This document shows, piece after piece, positions 8,644 to 18,337 of a stretch of DNA of 20,139 nt (position 1 is the first letter of the stretch; the number at the start of each line of letters is the position of its first letter). This DNA comes from Bacteroidota bacterium (GTDB lineage Bacteria; Bacteroidota; Bacteroidia; AKYH767-A; 2013-40CM-41-45): the NCBI GenBank assembly GCA_016711505.1, contig JADJSV010000013.1, positions 1-20,139 of the forward strand, written 5' to 3'. Position numbers and translations under genes: made by a program. Under the pieces are notes generated by a model. The model had not been told where the DNA came from, made no database searches, and saw only the letters and a list, made by a program, of their open reading frames with translations.

Positions 8644-10716
8644 TTAATTCCAGAATGGAGGAAGGAAATTATATGTTTTTCCATATTCCAGCATTTGTGT
8701 AATAAGGTCCTTTGGATATTCAACTTTCACATCAACGATACGGTCTCCTTCCATAACAGGAACCAATTTTGGTTGAATGAAACCTTGATAAGGCGCAATA
8801 TTAAGCTTGTCATATCTTGCATGAACTTCAGTTAACAGAGGCTGATCAACGATCACACCATACGTTTCAACAAGTGCTTTTCCGCTTTTGAAATCACCTT
8901 CAGATTTTATTCTCTGGATCTCACGTAACAATTGTCCGAACAAAGTTCTGAGTTTTTGATAATCATTGATCACAAAATACGTTTTTCCATCCCGTGAAAT
9001 TCTCTCGATTACTTTGTCCTTTTCACCTTGTTTAAGTGCCCATGCAGACACTAACTGACGATTCCGCATATGTGCTTGCTCAAGATTTTTACCGGGCTCT
9101 ATTCTTTGTAATTGAGTCATCAGTCCGTTCAGAATATAATTATCATACTGAGCCTTTCCAACTTCCATCGAAGGACTTACTCCCATGTCAACTAATTTCT
9201 GGTCCATTGTATAATACAATCCGACTAAATCTGCTCTTGCTTCTTCTAACACACCTGCATAATTTTTCAGTGTGATGTCAGTAGTTCCTACTCCCCGATT
9301 GATCTTTCCTGAAGCATGCCCAATTACTTCGTGGAGGTCGGTATGAAGTTCACCACCAATTGCAGCATATTTTCTGATTCTCTCTTTCACTTCCTCTGAT
9401 GAACCGAATTCATCGATCATTGGTGATTTTGATTTATAGAAATTATACGATTCCACAATATTACTCAATGAAACAGATTTCGATCCATGCTCTTCACGGA
9501 TCCATTCATTGTTTGGCAGATTAATTCCTATTGGAGTCGATGGTGCAGCATCACCACATTCGGAAATGACTGTAATTACTTTTGCACTTATTCCTGTTAC
9601 ATTTTTCTTTTTATGTTCGTCCATGATCGGAGAATTATCTTCGAACCATTGTGCTTCATGCGACACAGCTGCTATTCGTTTTGTAGCTTCAAAATCTTTC
9701 ATTGAAACTACCGACTCAAATGCTGCCTTCTTTTGCAAAGCATCCTGATAAACTTCAATAAAACCATTCACGGCATCAACAGTTGAGATAGTATCGCCCA
9801 CCCATGAAATGCTGTAATTATCAAATGCAACCGGATCTCCTGTCTGATAGAATGCGATCAGGTTATCGATTGTTTTTTTCTGTTGTTCATTTTCAGCAAC
9901 CGTACTTGCCTTTTGCAACCAGTAAATTATTTTTTCAATTGCCGGGCCATACATTCCTCCCAGCTTATAAACTTGTTCAACAATTTTACCATTCACTTTA
10001 GTCATTTTAGAATTGAATCCGATCTGGGAACGATTTGTTGGATCCGCTTCTTTCATCTTTGTATAAAAGTCTTCTACCTCTTTCTGATTTACACCTTCAT
10101 AAAAGTTGTTGCTACTTCCGACAATTACATCTTTTGCTGAAAGGTCCACGTCTTTTGCATCATAAGTGAGATCAAAAAAGATTGGATTCATCCGCGTAAG
10201 AAATTCATCAACAGTTTTTCCGTTGAGAGGTAATTTCGACTGATCACTATTTTTGACCAGATTGGAAAAATATTCAAAGCTGCATGCCGGAATAAATTTG
10301 TCTGCCGAATAATGATGATGATTTCCATTAGCAAAGAAAAATCTGTTACAGTATTCAACAAAGCTATTCCAGTCAGGACCACTTTTTTCGCCGGTATATG
10401 TTTCCAGAATTGTTTCAAGTGTTTTTCTCTGAGCGATCCCGTACCGGTATTTCTGATCATAGAAAATATCGCGGCCTGCTAATCCTGCCTGAGTAAAGTA
10501 ATATGCAAGTTGCTTTTGTTTCAACGACAACTTATCGAAGTCATGGATCTTATATCGCAACACCTGGATATCTGCAAATCGATCTGCAATGTAATCGAAT
10601 GTAGTATCTTCCATTTGTGCTGTACCGGATTCAGGAGATTTTTTTCCTGAATTACAGGCAGCCAGAGCAAGTAATGAACCTGCAAGAATCAATTTTGTTA
10701 TTTTCATCGTGATCAT
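8644..10716 (-). CDS. M49 family dipeptidyl-peptidase III, lipoprotein
   Basis: This zinc exopeptidase removes dipeptides from peptide N-termini. It is the one long gene here that reads without interruption (690 codons; bacterial relatives are about 675). The N-terminus has a lipoprotein signal with lipobox LAAC (MKITKLILAGSLLALAAC), so it is probably anchored in the periplasm or outer membrane. The M49 zinc motif HEVIGH lies at 9316-9333 (about residues 462-467), and the second motif EEARAD follows about 29 residues later (9229-9246). The start ATG at 10714-10716 overlaps the TAA of the upstream amidohydrolase by one base (TAATG), so translation is probably coupled. The alternative ATG at 10707 would drop MIT and leave the signal peptide intact. 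It is the last gene of a three-gene minus-strand unit. Confidence 0.95.
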   Translation of the reverse strand: MITMKITKLILAGSLLALAACNSGKKSPESGTAQMEDTTFDYIADRFADIQVLRYKIHDFDKLSLKQKQLAYYFTQAGLAGRDIFYDQKYRYGIAQRKTLETILETYTGEKSGPDWNSFVEYCNRFFFANGNHHHYSADKFIPACSFEYFSNLVKNSDQSKLPLNGKTVDEFLTRMNPIFFDLTYDAKDVDLSAKDVIVGSSNNFYEGVNQKEVEDFYTKMKEADPTNRSQIGFNSKMTKVNGKIVEQVYKLGGMYGPAIEKIIYWLQKASTVAENEQQKKTIDNLIAFYQTGDPVAFDNYSISWVGDTISTVDAVNGFIEVYQDALQKKAAFESVVSMKDFEATKRIAAVSHEAQWFEDNSPIMDEHKKKNVTGISAKVITVISECGDAAPSTPIGINLPNNEWIREEHGSKSVSLSNIVESYNFYKSKSPMIDEFGSSEEVKERIRKYAAIGGELHTDLHEVIGHASGKINRGVGTTDITLKNYAGVLEEARADLVGLYYTMDQKLVDMGVSPSMEVGKAQYDNYILNGLMTQLQRIEPGKNLEQAHMRNRQLVSAWALKQGEKDKVIERISRDGKTYFVINDYQKLRTLFGQLLREIQRIKSEGDFKSGKALVETYGVIVDQPLLTEVHARYDKLNIAPYQGFIQPKLVPVMEGDRIVDVKVEYPKDLITQMLEYGKTYNFLPPFWN

Positions 10717-12048
10717 TATTTCTTAATTCCGTATTTTGTTTTATAAGTTTGATTCAACTGTTTTTGGAAATTGTCAACGCTTATTTCGCGGCCATTGATA
10801 AAAGCACTTTCAACGTGATTGCTTTTCATATCCAATACATCTCCCGAGCTGATAATAAGTGTTGCGTCTTTTCCCGTCTCCAAAGATCCGGTTGTTGTAC
10901 TAATGCCTAAGATCTTAGCTGCATTCAGTGTAATGCTCATCAAGGCTTCTTCTTTCGTCAGGCCGTATGCAGCGGATGTTCCTGCGTTGAATGCAAGATT
11001 TCTTCCTTGCCAGGAGCCATCCATACTTATTGTATAATTTATTCCGGCTTTAGATAATATAGCAGGTAGTTTATATTGAAGATCTACATCATCATCTTCT
11101 CTTGGAGGTAAAGAATGGGTTCTTCCTAATATAATAGCGACATTTTTAGATTTCAATAAATCGGTTATCCGGTATGCATCTCCGCCACCTACAATTACAA
11201 GACGAATTCCGAATTTATCTGCCATGCTGATTGCGCTAACCATTTCTTTCACATAATCACAATGAACATAAAGAGATTTTGTTCCATTGAATAAACCGCG
11301 CATAGATTCAAATTTCAAATTCTGATCCGTCGTTACTTTTGAATCTGCTCCTAATGCAGCTGCAGGAGTTGAAACTGATGTTAATGAATACGCTTTTGCT
11401 TCATCGAAATACAATTGAAGATCATTAAGCTGTCGTTGGATCTTCGTGCGTTGCGCCTCTTCAGGTTCTGCATTACCACCTTTGAAAATATACATCCGTG
11501 GCCAGTTGAGATGAATTCCTTCATCAGTCTTATATGCTGCATCTTCCCAGTTCCACGCGTCTAACTGAACCACGCTCGACTGTCCGCTGATCGTTCCACC
11601 GGAAGGAACGATCTGTGCTAACAGAACTCCGTTCGATCTTACGGTCGGAATAATCCTTGAATCCGAATTGTAAGCAATAAGACTTCTTACATTGGGATTC
11701 ATGTCTCCTACTTCAAAATTATCTGCCGTGGAGCGAACCATATCGATCTCTGTCAGACCAAGAGTTGAATTACATTCAATCAATCCCGGATAAATATGCT
11801 TGCCTTGTGCATCTATCACTTTATCAAATTTCGATTTATCTAACCGGATTACAGTTGCATCTGCTACCAATGTCAGCTTTCCATTTTCAAATCCCTATTG
11901 CAGAATTCTCTATCACATTTCCATTGCCAATATGAGCAACGCCATTCATGATAAGAATTCTCTGTGACTGAGCAGGAACCGGATCCGGTCGCTGTGCATT
12001 GACTGCAAGAGAAATTACTGTCAGATATATGTATAAATATTTTTTCAT
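10716..12048 (-). CDS. Exported amidohydrolase-superfamily protein lacking the HxH metal motif (one frameshift)
   Basis: This is a roughly 445-residue protein of the amidohydrolase superfamily (imidazolonepropionase-like fold). The ATG at 12048 gives a signal peptide (MKKYLYIYLTVISLAVNAQ); an upstream in-frame start at 12096 would bury it, so 12048 is preferred. The frame slips near 11888 in a GGG run, rejoining as FENGKLTLVADATVIRLD. Family signs are the N-terminal composite-barrel strand (RILIMNGVAHIGNG), IYPGLIE, and the C-terminal GLTKEEALMSITLNAAKILG with GSLETGKDATLII. Where metal-dependent members have PGxxDxHxH, this one has PGLIECNSTLGL, so the first metal-ligand pair is absent. It starts 57 bases after the stop of the larger amidohydrolase and overlaps the M49 start. 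It may be a structural partner or pseudoenzyme of the larger protein; that is inference. Confidence 0.85.
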
Positions 12049-12105
12049 CTTGTTGCGTTCTTTAGGATCAATGAGGCATTGATATTTCGTGATCATTACA
12101 ATGTT

Positions 12106-15086
12106 TTAACTCCAGTGCCTTAAATGCGGGTTTTGAGTCGCCTCGCCTTTGTTCTTTGCATCTGTCATCTTCTTCATTAATCTTGCTTTTTCCGACACGA
12201 TCTCTTTGCGTAAGATCTCATCTTGCTTTATGTCGAAATATTTAATTCCATCAACGTAAGTCTGAATTGGTTTTGCATAGACCGAAAGTGGATTCTCATT
12301 CCACACAACAACATCGCCATCTTTGCCGGCTTTCAAACTTCCTGTGCGGTCATCAATGTGCAACATCTTCGCAGGATTGAGTGTAACAAATTTAAACGCT
12401 TCTTCTTCACTTACTCCACCATACATTACTGCTTTCGCTGCTTCCTGATTCAATCGACGAGCCATTTCGGCATCATCGGAATTGTATGATACGTTCAATC
12501 CAACATTATGCATGATCGGACCATTGTATGGTATTGCTTCATACACTTCAAATTTATAAGCCCACCAGTCACTGAAAGTTGAAGCCCCACTTACACCATG
12601 AGCTTTCATTTTATCTGCTACTTTATACCCTTCGAGAATATGAGTGAACGTATTTACTTTAAATCCGAATGAATCTGCAACATGCATAAGCATATTGATC
12701 TCGCTCTGAACATAACTGTGACAGGTAATAAATCGTTTGCCTTTCATTATTTCAACCAATGCATCCAGTTCAAGATCCCGGCGAACAGGAATTGAATTTG
12801 TTACCGGCAGGTTTTTATTCGACGCAGAATTCAAATTCATTTTTTGCATTGTAAACACTTGCTTTAGTAAAAAGTCAAGATAAACCTGCTCAACACCCAT
12901 TCTTGTCTGTGGAAAACTTACGACTTGTTTCTCGCCCCAATTACTTTGCTTTACGTTTTTTCACCTAAAGCGAATTTGATAAATCCCGGTGCGCCTTCGA
13001 ATTTCATTTTCTCCGGACTTTGCCCCCAACGCAATTTTATCAGTTGAGTTTGTCCCCCTATTGCATTTGCACTTCCATGTAATAAATGCGATGTAGTAAC
13101 ACCACCGGCCAGCTGTCTGTAGATCTGAATATCATCAGCATCAACAACATCACCAATTCGAACTTCAGCAGTAGAAGATTGTGTTCCTTCATTTGCTGCA
13201 TCAGAAACTGCAATATGTGAGTGTTCATCAATGATGCCGGGAGTTACGTGCATGTTTGTACCATCAGTAACTTCGCATCCAGCAGGAGCTGCAAAATTTT
13301 TTCCAACCTGCTTGATCTTTCCGTTTTCAATCAAAACATCAGTGTTTTAAAATCCTTCTTGTTCATTTGTCCAGACAGTTGCATTCTTTATCAAATATGT
13401 TTTAGCCTGTGGTAATTGTTTCCAGCCATAGGCCATATTCGGAAAGTAAACCGGAGCTCTAACAGTATCTTTTTTTGCTGTATCGTTTTTTGATACCGGA
13501 GCAATAAAAGCCGAATCAAATTTCATTTTCCATTTGCCCCAATCGGCAGAAGGCAATAATACATTTCCACTCCAGATGGCACCTATAGTTTCTCCGGTAA
13601 GCCGGTAAATGCCCTTAGGCTCTGTCTTTTTCAATTCAACCTGCATGGTTACTGTCTGGCCTTGTCTGGAAAAAGATATTTTCGTGGAAGTCGTGTCTTC
13701 ATAGACAAATGCTTCCGGAGTATTTACTTCGCCACCAATTTTAATCCGTAAAGGTTTGATGTTATCAATCGACAAAGAATAATTTCCACGGACATCTTTG
13801 AAAGAAGGATCAACGATCTGATATCTTTTCCATTGATCCAGTTCTCAAAGATCTGATTGTCTTTATTTGTCAGATTCGTAGAAGTAATAATAAAATTTGC
13901 AAGCATAGAATTCTTCAAACTTCCGATCTGATCATCAATTTTTAAGAATTGAGCAGGAGAATAAGTTAATGCTTTAATTGCATCTTCTTCCGTCAGTCCG
14001 TTCTCAATAGCCTTACGCAGATTTTTCCAGAAGTCAGATTTATTTTTCAGATCAGAAAGAGTAATTGCAAAAGGAATTTTTTTGCCGGCAATAACACCTG
14101 CATTTGCTGGAGCAAGTTCCCAGGCTTTCATCTGACGCAATGAAACATTGACAGCTTCATATGGATCAGAGAAATCATAGCCTTCAGGAAAATTTAATGG
14201 AATGATAAGAGCACTTCCGGTATTCCTGATCTCTTCGATTCGTTCGTATTCATCACCACTTCCTTTGATTATATAATCAATTCCAAACTCTGTTCGATCC
14301 TGTCTGCCCGCAATGCATTTTGTTTATCACTGACTTCAAAAGATCTGAGGTAAGTTTTTGTTCTTGTTAAAAGCATCAAGAGAAATATTGAATTCTTCCT
14401 TGTACCCCCCTGAACTATACCATTCAGCATCAAGATAAGTCTGACGAATGAGAGCCATGGAGCCCATCAGTGATGATGGATAATCCTGTGTCGAACTTCC
14501 TTTATTAAATGAGAAATTTGATGCAACGATCCCGAAGAATCATTTCGTTTTCGCGTTCATCTCCTAAGAGAACAAATGTTGATGTTCCTCTGACTACTCC
14601 ATCACGAAGTACACTCATCACTGAACCAAAACCAAGTTTGCGTAATTCCTCGGCCTTTTTAGAATCTGCATTAAATGTCCGGAAAGCATCATACTCTGCA
14701 CGTACGGCCTGATTCCAGTTATATGCACCTTTCGTATTTGAAATATATTGCGGCGAACGGTCAATGTCAGGAGTTCGTTTTACTTCCCGTCATTCCATAA
14801 TCGCTGAAGATATCGATCAGTCCCGGATAAATATGTTTTCCACTTAAATCAAAGACAACAGCATTTGAAGGGACAGGAATTCCGGTTCCCGAATTTAGAA
14901 TCTTTCCATCCTGAATTAACAATGTTGCTCCAGAGACAGAAGTTTTATAATCTATATGCAATACAGTATTTTTAAAAGCATAGATCGTATGCCAGGGATC
15001 AGTTGTTCCATTGACAGGAAAAGTTTCTGAGCGAAGTTTTGCTCTGTGAACACCAGCAAGATCAGGAGCGTAATAATTCTTCTCAT
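12106..15086 (-). CDS. Large exported double-domain amidohydrolase (multiple frameshifts)
   Basis: Eight spliced pieces form one protein of about 990 residues. The best start is the ATG at 15086, giving the signal peptide MRRIITLLILLVFTEQNFAQ. A one-base slip near 15027 then leads into ETFPVNG and YAFKNTVLHIDYKTSVSGA. An ORF opening further out, at 15144, reads through the signal in the wrong frame. Domain 1 has IYPGLIDIFSDYGM in place of PGxxDxHxH, so it lacks that metal pair, but keeps SPAQFLKIDDQIGSL near its end. After a linker (about 13350-13830), domain 2 begins YLIKNATVWTNEQEG and carries PGIIDEHSH with H-S-H at 13215-13223. It continues with THILEGYK, the Asp candidate in SYNSDDAEM and LNPAKMLHIDDRTGSLKAGKDGDVVVW. 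Frame changes are near 15027, 14786, 14520, 14335, 14295, 13832, 13349 and 12957. It is probably a periplasmic metal-dependent hydrolase, with the substrate unknown; dipeptides are one possibility. Confidence 0.87.
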
Positions 15087-15437
15087 ATAGATTATTTAAG
15101 GAGTGAAAGATAATATTTTTAGGAATTGGCATACTCATTTTCACAATGAAATGAGACAGGATATTAAAATTTAACTACCTTTAACTATCTGATTTTAAAG
15201 AATAACCATAAATATCTAATAATTGCACTCTGATTGCATGTAAGCTCCATTAAAACACCATTTAAAGTCACGACTAGTGCAAATAGACATATTATTTGCT
15301 AATGGATAAACTTTGTAAGTCAATTCCTTTACTTAGTATTTGAAGCTTGATGGTAGAGGAGTCAACGTACAAAATTAAATTGAGCAGTATTTAAAAAATA
15401 TTTACATTACACATCTTAAATCTCTATAATTTTATCC
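15087..15437. other. Divergent intergenic region between the amidohydrolase operon and the Met-Gly-repeat gene
   Basis: This region is about 350 bp, very AT-rich, with no protein that resembles anything. It must hold promoters for the minus-strand operon and the plus-strand gene at 15438. I find only loose matches to the Bacteroidota -7 box, with three rather than two spacer bases, for example TAGTATTTG near 15335-15343. No firm promoter, operator or riboswitch-like fold can be placed. Confidence 0.5.
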
Positions 15438-16958
15438 ATGTCTATGAAAAATACTTCCTTGCATTTTATAGTAATTTTACTTTGGTTACAAATTCTTTTT
15501 CGCAAACGAATATTGAAGGTGTCGAAGAAATTGATTCAAAGAATATTGGATTTATTCAATATAATAAGAATCCTATTGGATATTATATCTTCTATAAAGA
15601 TTCAAAAGTCGACAAATCGAATGAAATAAATAAACTTAAAATGTATGATTTGAATTTCAAGGAAACCAAGACCATTGAAATTCAAACTCCGAAAGGAAGC
15701 ACACTCAGCGAAATTGCCTTCAACTCAAAAACTTTTTTGCTGAATTTTGGCACAGCGGGTAAAAAATTCTTTTTAGGTTACGACCTCAACGGAAATAAAA
15801 CCGGAGAATTTTATTTTTGATGATCTTTCTTTGGTAAACCAGGCAGCTTTTAATGCTCACTTCAGAAAGATCTGTCGCCACAATATTTCCTTTAGGAGAA
15901 GAGGGATTTGTTAAATATTCCGCACAGTCGAATTTGAAAATGGGAATGGGGATGGGAATGGGGATGGGAATGGGAATGGGAATGGGAATGGGTGGAAAAA
16001 ATAAGAATTTTTATTTTACATTAAAAGGATATTCAAATTCCCTCAAAGAAATATTTACTTACGACGCTTCAGGTGATGCAGAAATAATTTCGGGCGAGGT
16101 AAATTTTTCTAATGAAAAATTCATTGGAGTGACCGTAACCAAATCAGGAAAAGGTGTAAAAGGGAAGCAGGAGGTCAACTTCATTCTGCTGAATTCAAAA
16201 ACAGGAAAACTGATCTTTGAAACTTCAATTTCTGATAAAGAAGATTATCAGGGTGTAATTAATGCAAGCTACAATTCTGATGAGAATGGTTTTATGCTGG
16301 TGGGAGAATATGTAGATAAAGAAAATGAAGTTAGCATGGCAAAATTACAGGACTTGTATTTACTTCCCTTAATGCAGATGGTAAAATTATTCAGAGAAAG
16401 AAGCTGGCATATAGTACTGAGCTTTCAAAGATAAAATCAATTTTGGGTGAAGAAAAAGGCGGAGTCTATTTTCATAATTTCACTTTAAACGAAGGAAGAT
16501 GGACCGGAATTGGAGAATTATATACCAAATCATCTAGCACTGTCATTTCCAAAGAATTAATTGTATTGGAATTCGATAATAAATTTGATTTGATTTCAGT
16601 GGAATCATTCAAAAAGGAAGGAACAAAGACTAAAACAATTGGAGGATCCACAACCACATCAGAGTTAGTTGCACTTAGTGCTTTCGATTTTAGATATCTT
16701 CAACAAAGCAACGAGGGCAATTCTTATACAATTGTTTATCGCACTATGGTAGAAGAAAATAATAAGGTTGTAAAAAATCAAATAAATATTGGATCAATCT
16801 ATTACAACGGTTCTGTTTTTAAAACAAGTAAGAAATTGCATATGGGCCAAGGTGAAATTCTGCAACTCACTCCGGGTGAAGAGGGGAATACAGTCGTATG
16901 GGATTACCTGAAGAAAGAAAAGGTTGTTCGGCTTACGTCTGTACAGTCATCGGAATAA
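15438..16958 (+). CDS. Exported protein of unknown function with a (Met-Gly)9 tract (frameshifted)
   Basis: I do not recognise the family with confidence. The ATG at 15438 (or 15444) starts a signal peptide, MSMKNTSLHFIVILL, that continues VTNSFSQ after a frame change near 15481. The mature protein of about 480 residues has repeated beta-strand-like units (IGFIQYNKNPIGYYIFYKD, KKFFLGYDLNGNKTGEFYF, GLVFTSLNADGKII) that suggest a repeat or propeller-like fold. Nine Met-Gly pairs occur at 15940-15993, followed by GGKNKNFYF. Further frame changes lie near 15820, 15850 and 16340. The protein ends KKEKVVRLTSVQSSE at the TAA at 16956-16958, with no T9SS tail. Repeated charged beta hairpins and the signal peptide suggest a periplasmic or surface protein; no enzyme motif is visible. 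It converges on the hydrolase gene 43 bases away, with no clear terminator between them. Confidence 0.75.
15940..15993 (+). repeat. ATGGGN hexamer microsatellite, nine copies, G-quadruplex-capable
   Basis: Nine consecutive 6-base units ATG-GGN (GGA, GGG, GGA, GGG, then four GGA, then GGT) encode nine Met-Gly pairs in frame. The strand carries nine runs of at least three G separated by two or three bases, which fits the usual G-quadruplex pattern. Copy-number change would keep the reading frame because the unit is six bases. The exact count is uncertain given the error rate elsewhere in this sequence. Confidence 0.93.
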
Positions 16959-17001
16959 TCAAGGCCTCTTTCTGATATTCATTTCCAACACTTGTATTAA
17001 A

Positions 17002-18179
17002 TTATTCATTAATCTTTATAATTCTCTTACTAAGATATTCATCTCTCTTTCTTAAATCCAAAAAATAAATCCCGGCCTTAGAATCGGAGAGGTTCAGTTC
17101 ATGTATTTTTGGGCTAATGTTATTAGTTTTAAAGACAACGCTTCCGAAAATATCCTTTATAACAATCGAATAAAAAAATTAACATCTTCATTCATGGAAA
17201 TTGTCAAACTTTTCCTGAAAAAGGATTTGGATATACTTTCAACGTTGAATTAAACTTTTCATATGAATCGGTCGACGTACACAAATTACAAAACTGTAAG
17301 TAAGAAATTGTTGTATCCGAATTTCTGAGATTTTCAAAATCAATTCCCGACTGACAATTTTGTTTAAGTACAGCATCAAGCCAGAGAGAAAGGTAGGTCA
17401 ACACTTTTTGTTGTTGAGACTTCACGGAGTAATTGCCTTTGGTGAAGAGGGGAACTGGTGGCTTCACCTAAACTGCAATTAAAATTTGAATCACCCATCA
17501 AACAATGGCTGGCAACATTTATTGTTATCGGGTTTTAAAGGAGATTGAATTGCATTCTAATCAAGAATTGATTCCGTTGCAACAGGGTAATGCAATCATT
17601 TTACCCTGCTATCAATAGTGCGGAATAGTTAGTAAAGAAGCTGCAGTTACAACGGAAGGTTTGTTTCAGCAACTGCAAAGTTTGCGTGCTGTAATACCTG
17701 AATAAAATTGAGTAGATAAAAACTTGGCCACCACCCATGGAATGTCCCGCGACGCAAGTAGCATCAACAACACGATTGAAAAACAGATCCACTGCTAACC
17801 AGCTGAAGTTGCTGAGTTGAATTTGCTCAACCAATAAACACAATATCCTTTCAGAAATCAGATGTGAAGGGCAAAACCTGATTCCGTTGTTGGAAGTGCC
17901 ATGATGTATCCCTTCCAAGACCAATGAATCGTAATGAATAGGAGCTTATAGACATTACAAAACCATGTCCGAACACAAGAACAGGAAAATGAATAGTATC
18001 CGAAACTACTGAAACATTTGTTCCGGAACATCAGCAAGGTCAACCGGAAGATGTCATGTAGTCGATCACGGTTCTTGTACTGTCAAAAAAACGTTTCTGC
18101 CCGATGGCCCATTGATATATTGTGACCGTGAACATCACTTGCCAGATTATTATTATCAAAAGCGTAAATAGTTTTTCAT
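17002..18179 (-). CDS. Secreted alpha/beta hydrolase (chlorophyllase-like) with T9SS sorting domain (many frameshifts)
   Basis: Reconstructed from many short frame segments, this is a roughly 390-residue exported serine hydrolase. The ATG at 18179 begins MKNYLR, then LLIIIIWQVMFTVTI after a slip, which is a signal peptide. The core reads FPVLVFGHGFVMSISSYS (oxyanion-loop region), GYIMALPTTESGFA, then DATCVAGHSMGGG with nucleophile Ser at 17739-17741. An Asp candidate in NDCIT is at 17595-17597, and the His in SHC is at 17505-17507, giving a Ser-Asp-His order. GDSNFNCSLGEATSSP follows. The tail has LKVYPNPFSGK (about 17210-17245), SIVIKDIFGSVVFKT and AGIYFLDLRKRDEYLSKRIIKINE, a T9SS type A sorting domain ending at the TAA at 17002-17004. 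The substrate is likely an ester of unknown kind. The arrangement resembles dienelactone-hydrolase, chlorophyllase and cutinase-like secreted esterases. Confidence 0.78.
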
Positions 18180-18195
18180 ATGATTAAGTAACAAT

Positions 18196-18220
18196 TTGGG
18201 AGTTTTGAAAGTTTTCCCAA
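18196..18220. repeat. Short inverted repeat in a divergent promoter region
   Basis: TTGGGA (18196-18201) and TCCCAA (18215-18220) are inverted around a 13-base spacer. They lie in the 158-base gap between the divergent starts of the secreted hydrolase (18179) and the SirB-like gene (18338). It could be an operator or chance; six-base arms are weak evidence. Confidence 0.25.
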
Positions 18221-18337
18221 CACGACAATTGTATCTAATATTCTCCCATTACAAGCATTTTCGAGGAATGAAACTGCAATTCACTAATAGATTCCAAATT
18301 GGATTAGTTTTCCTATTTTTACCACAAACTACACCTA

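Noticed and set aside
9036..10140. Several plus-strand open frames inside the M49 gene
   Set aside because: They are shadows of the intact 690-codon M49 gene on the other strand; composition is that of an antisense read.
12049..12096. Upstream start of the small amidohydrolase at 12096
   Set aside because: It would place 16 polar residues before a clear signal peptide that begins with its own ATG at 12048.
15482..15820. A gene starting with TTG at 15482
   Set aside because: The frame joins the signal peptide that starts at 15438, so the TTG is just the point where the frame is entered after an indel.
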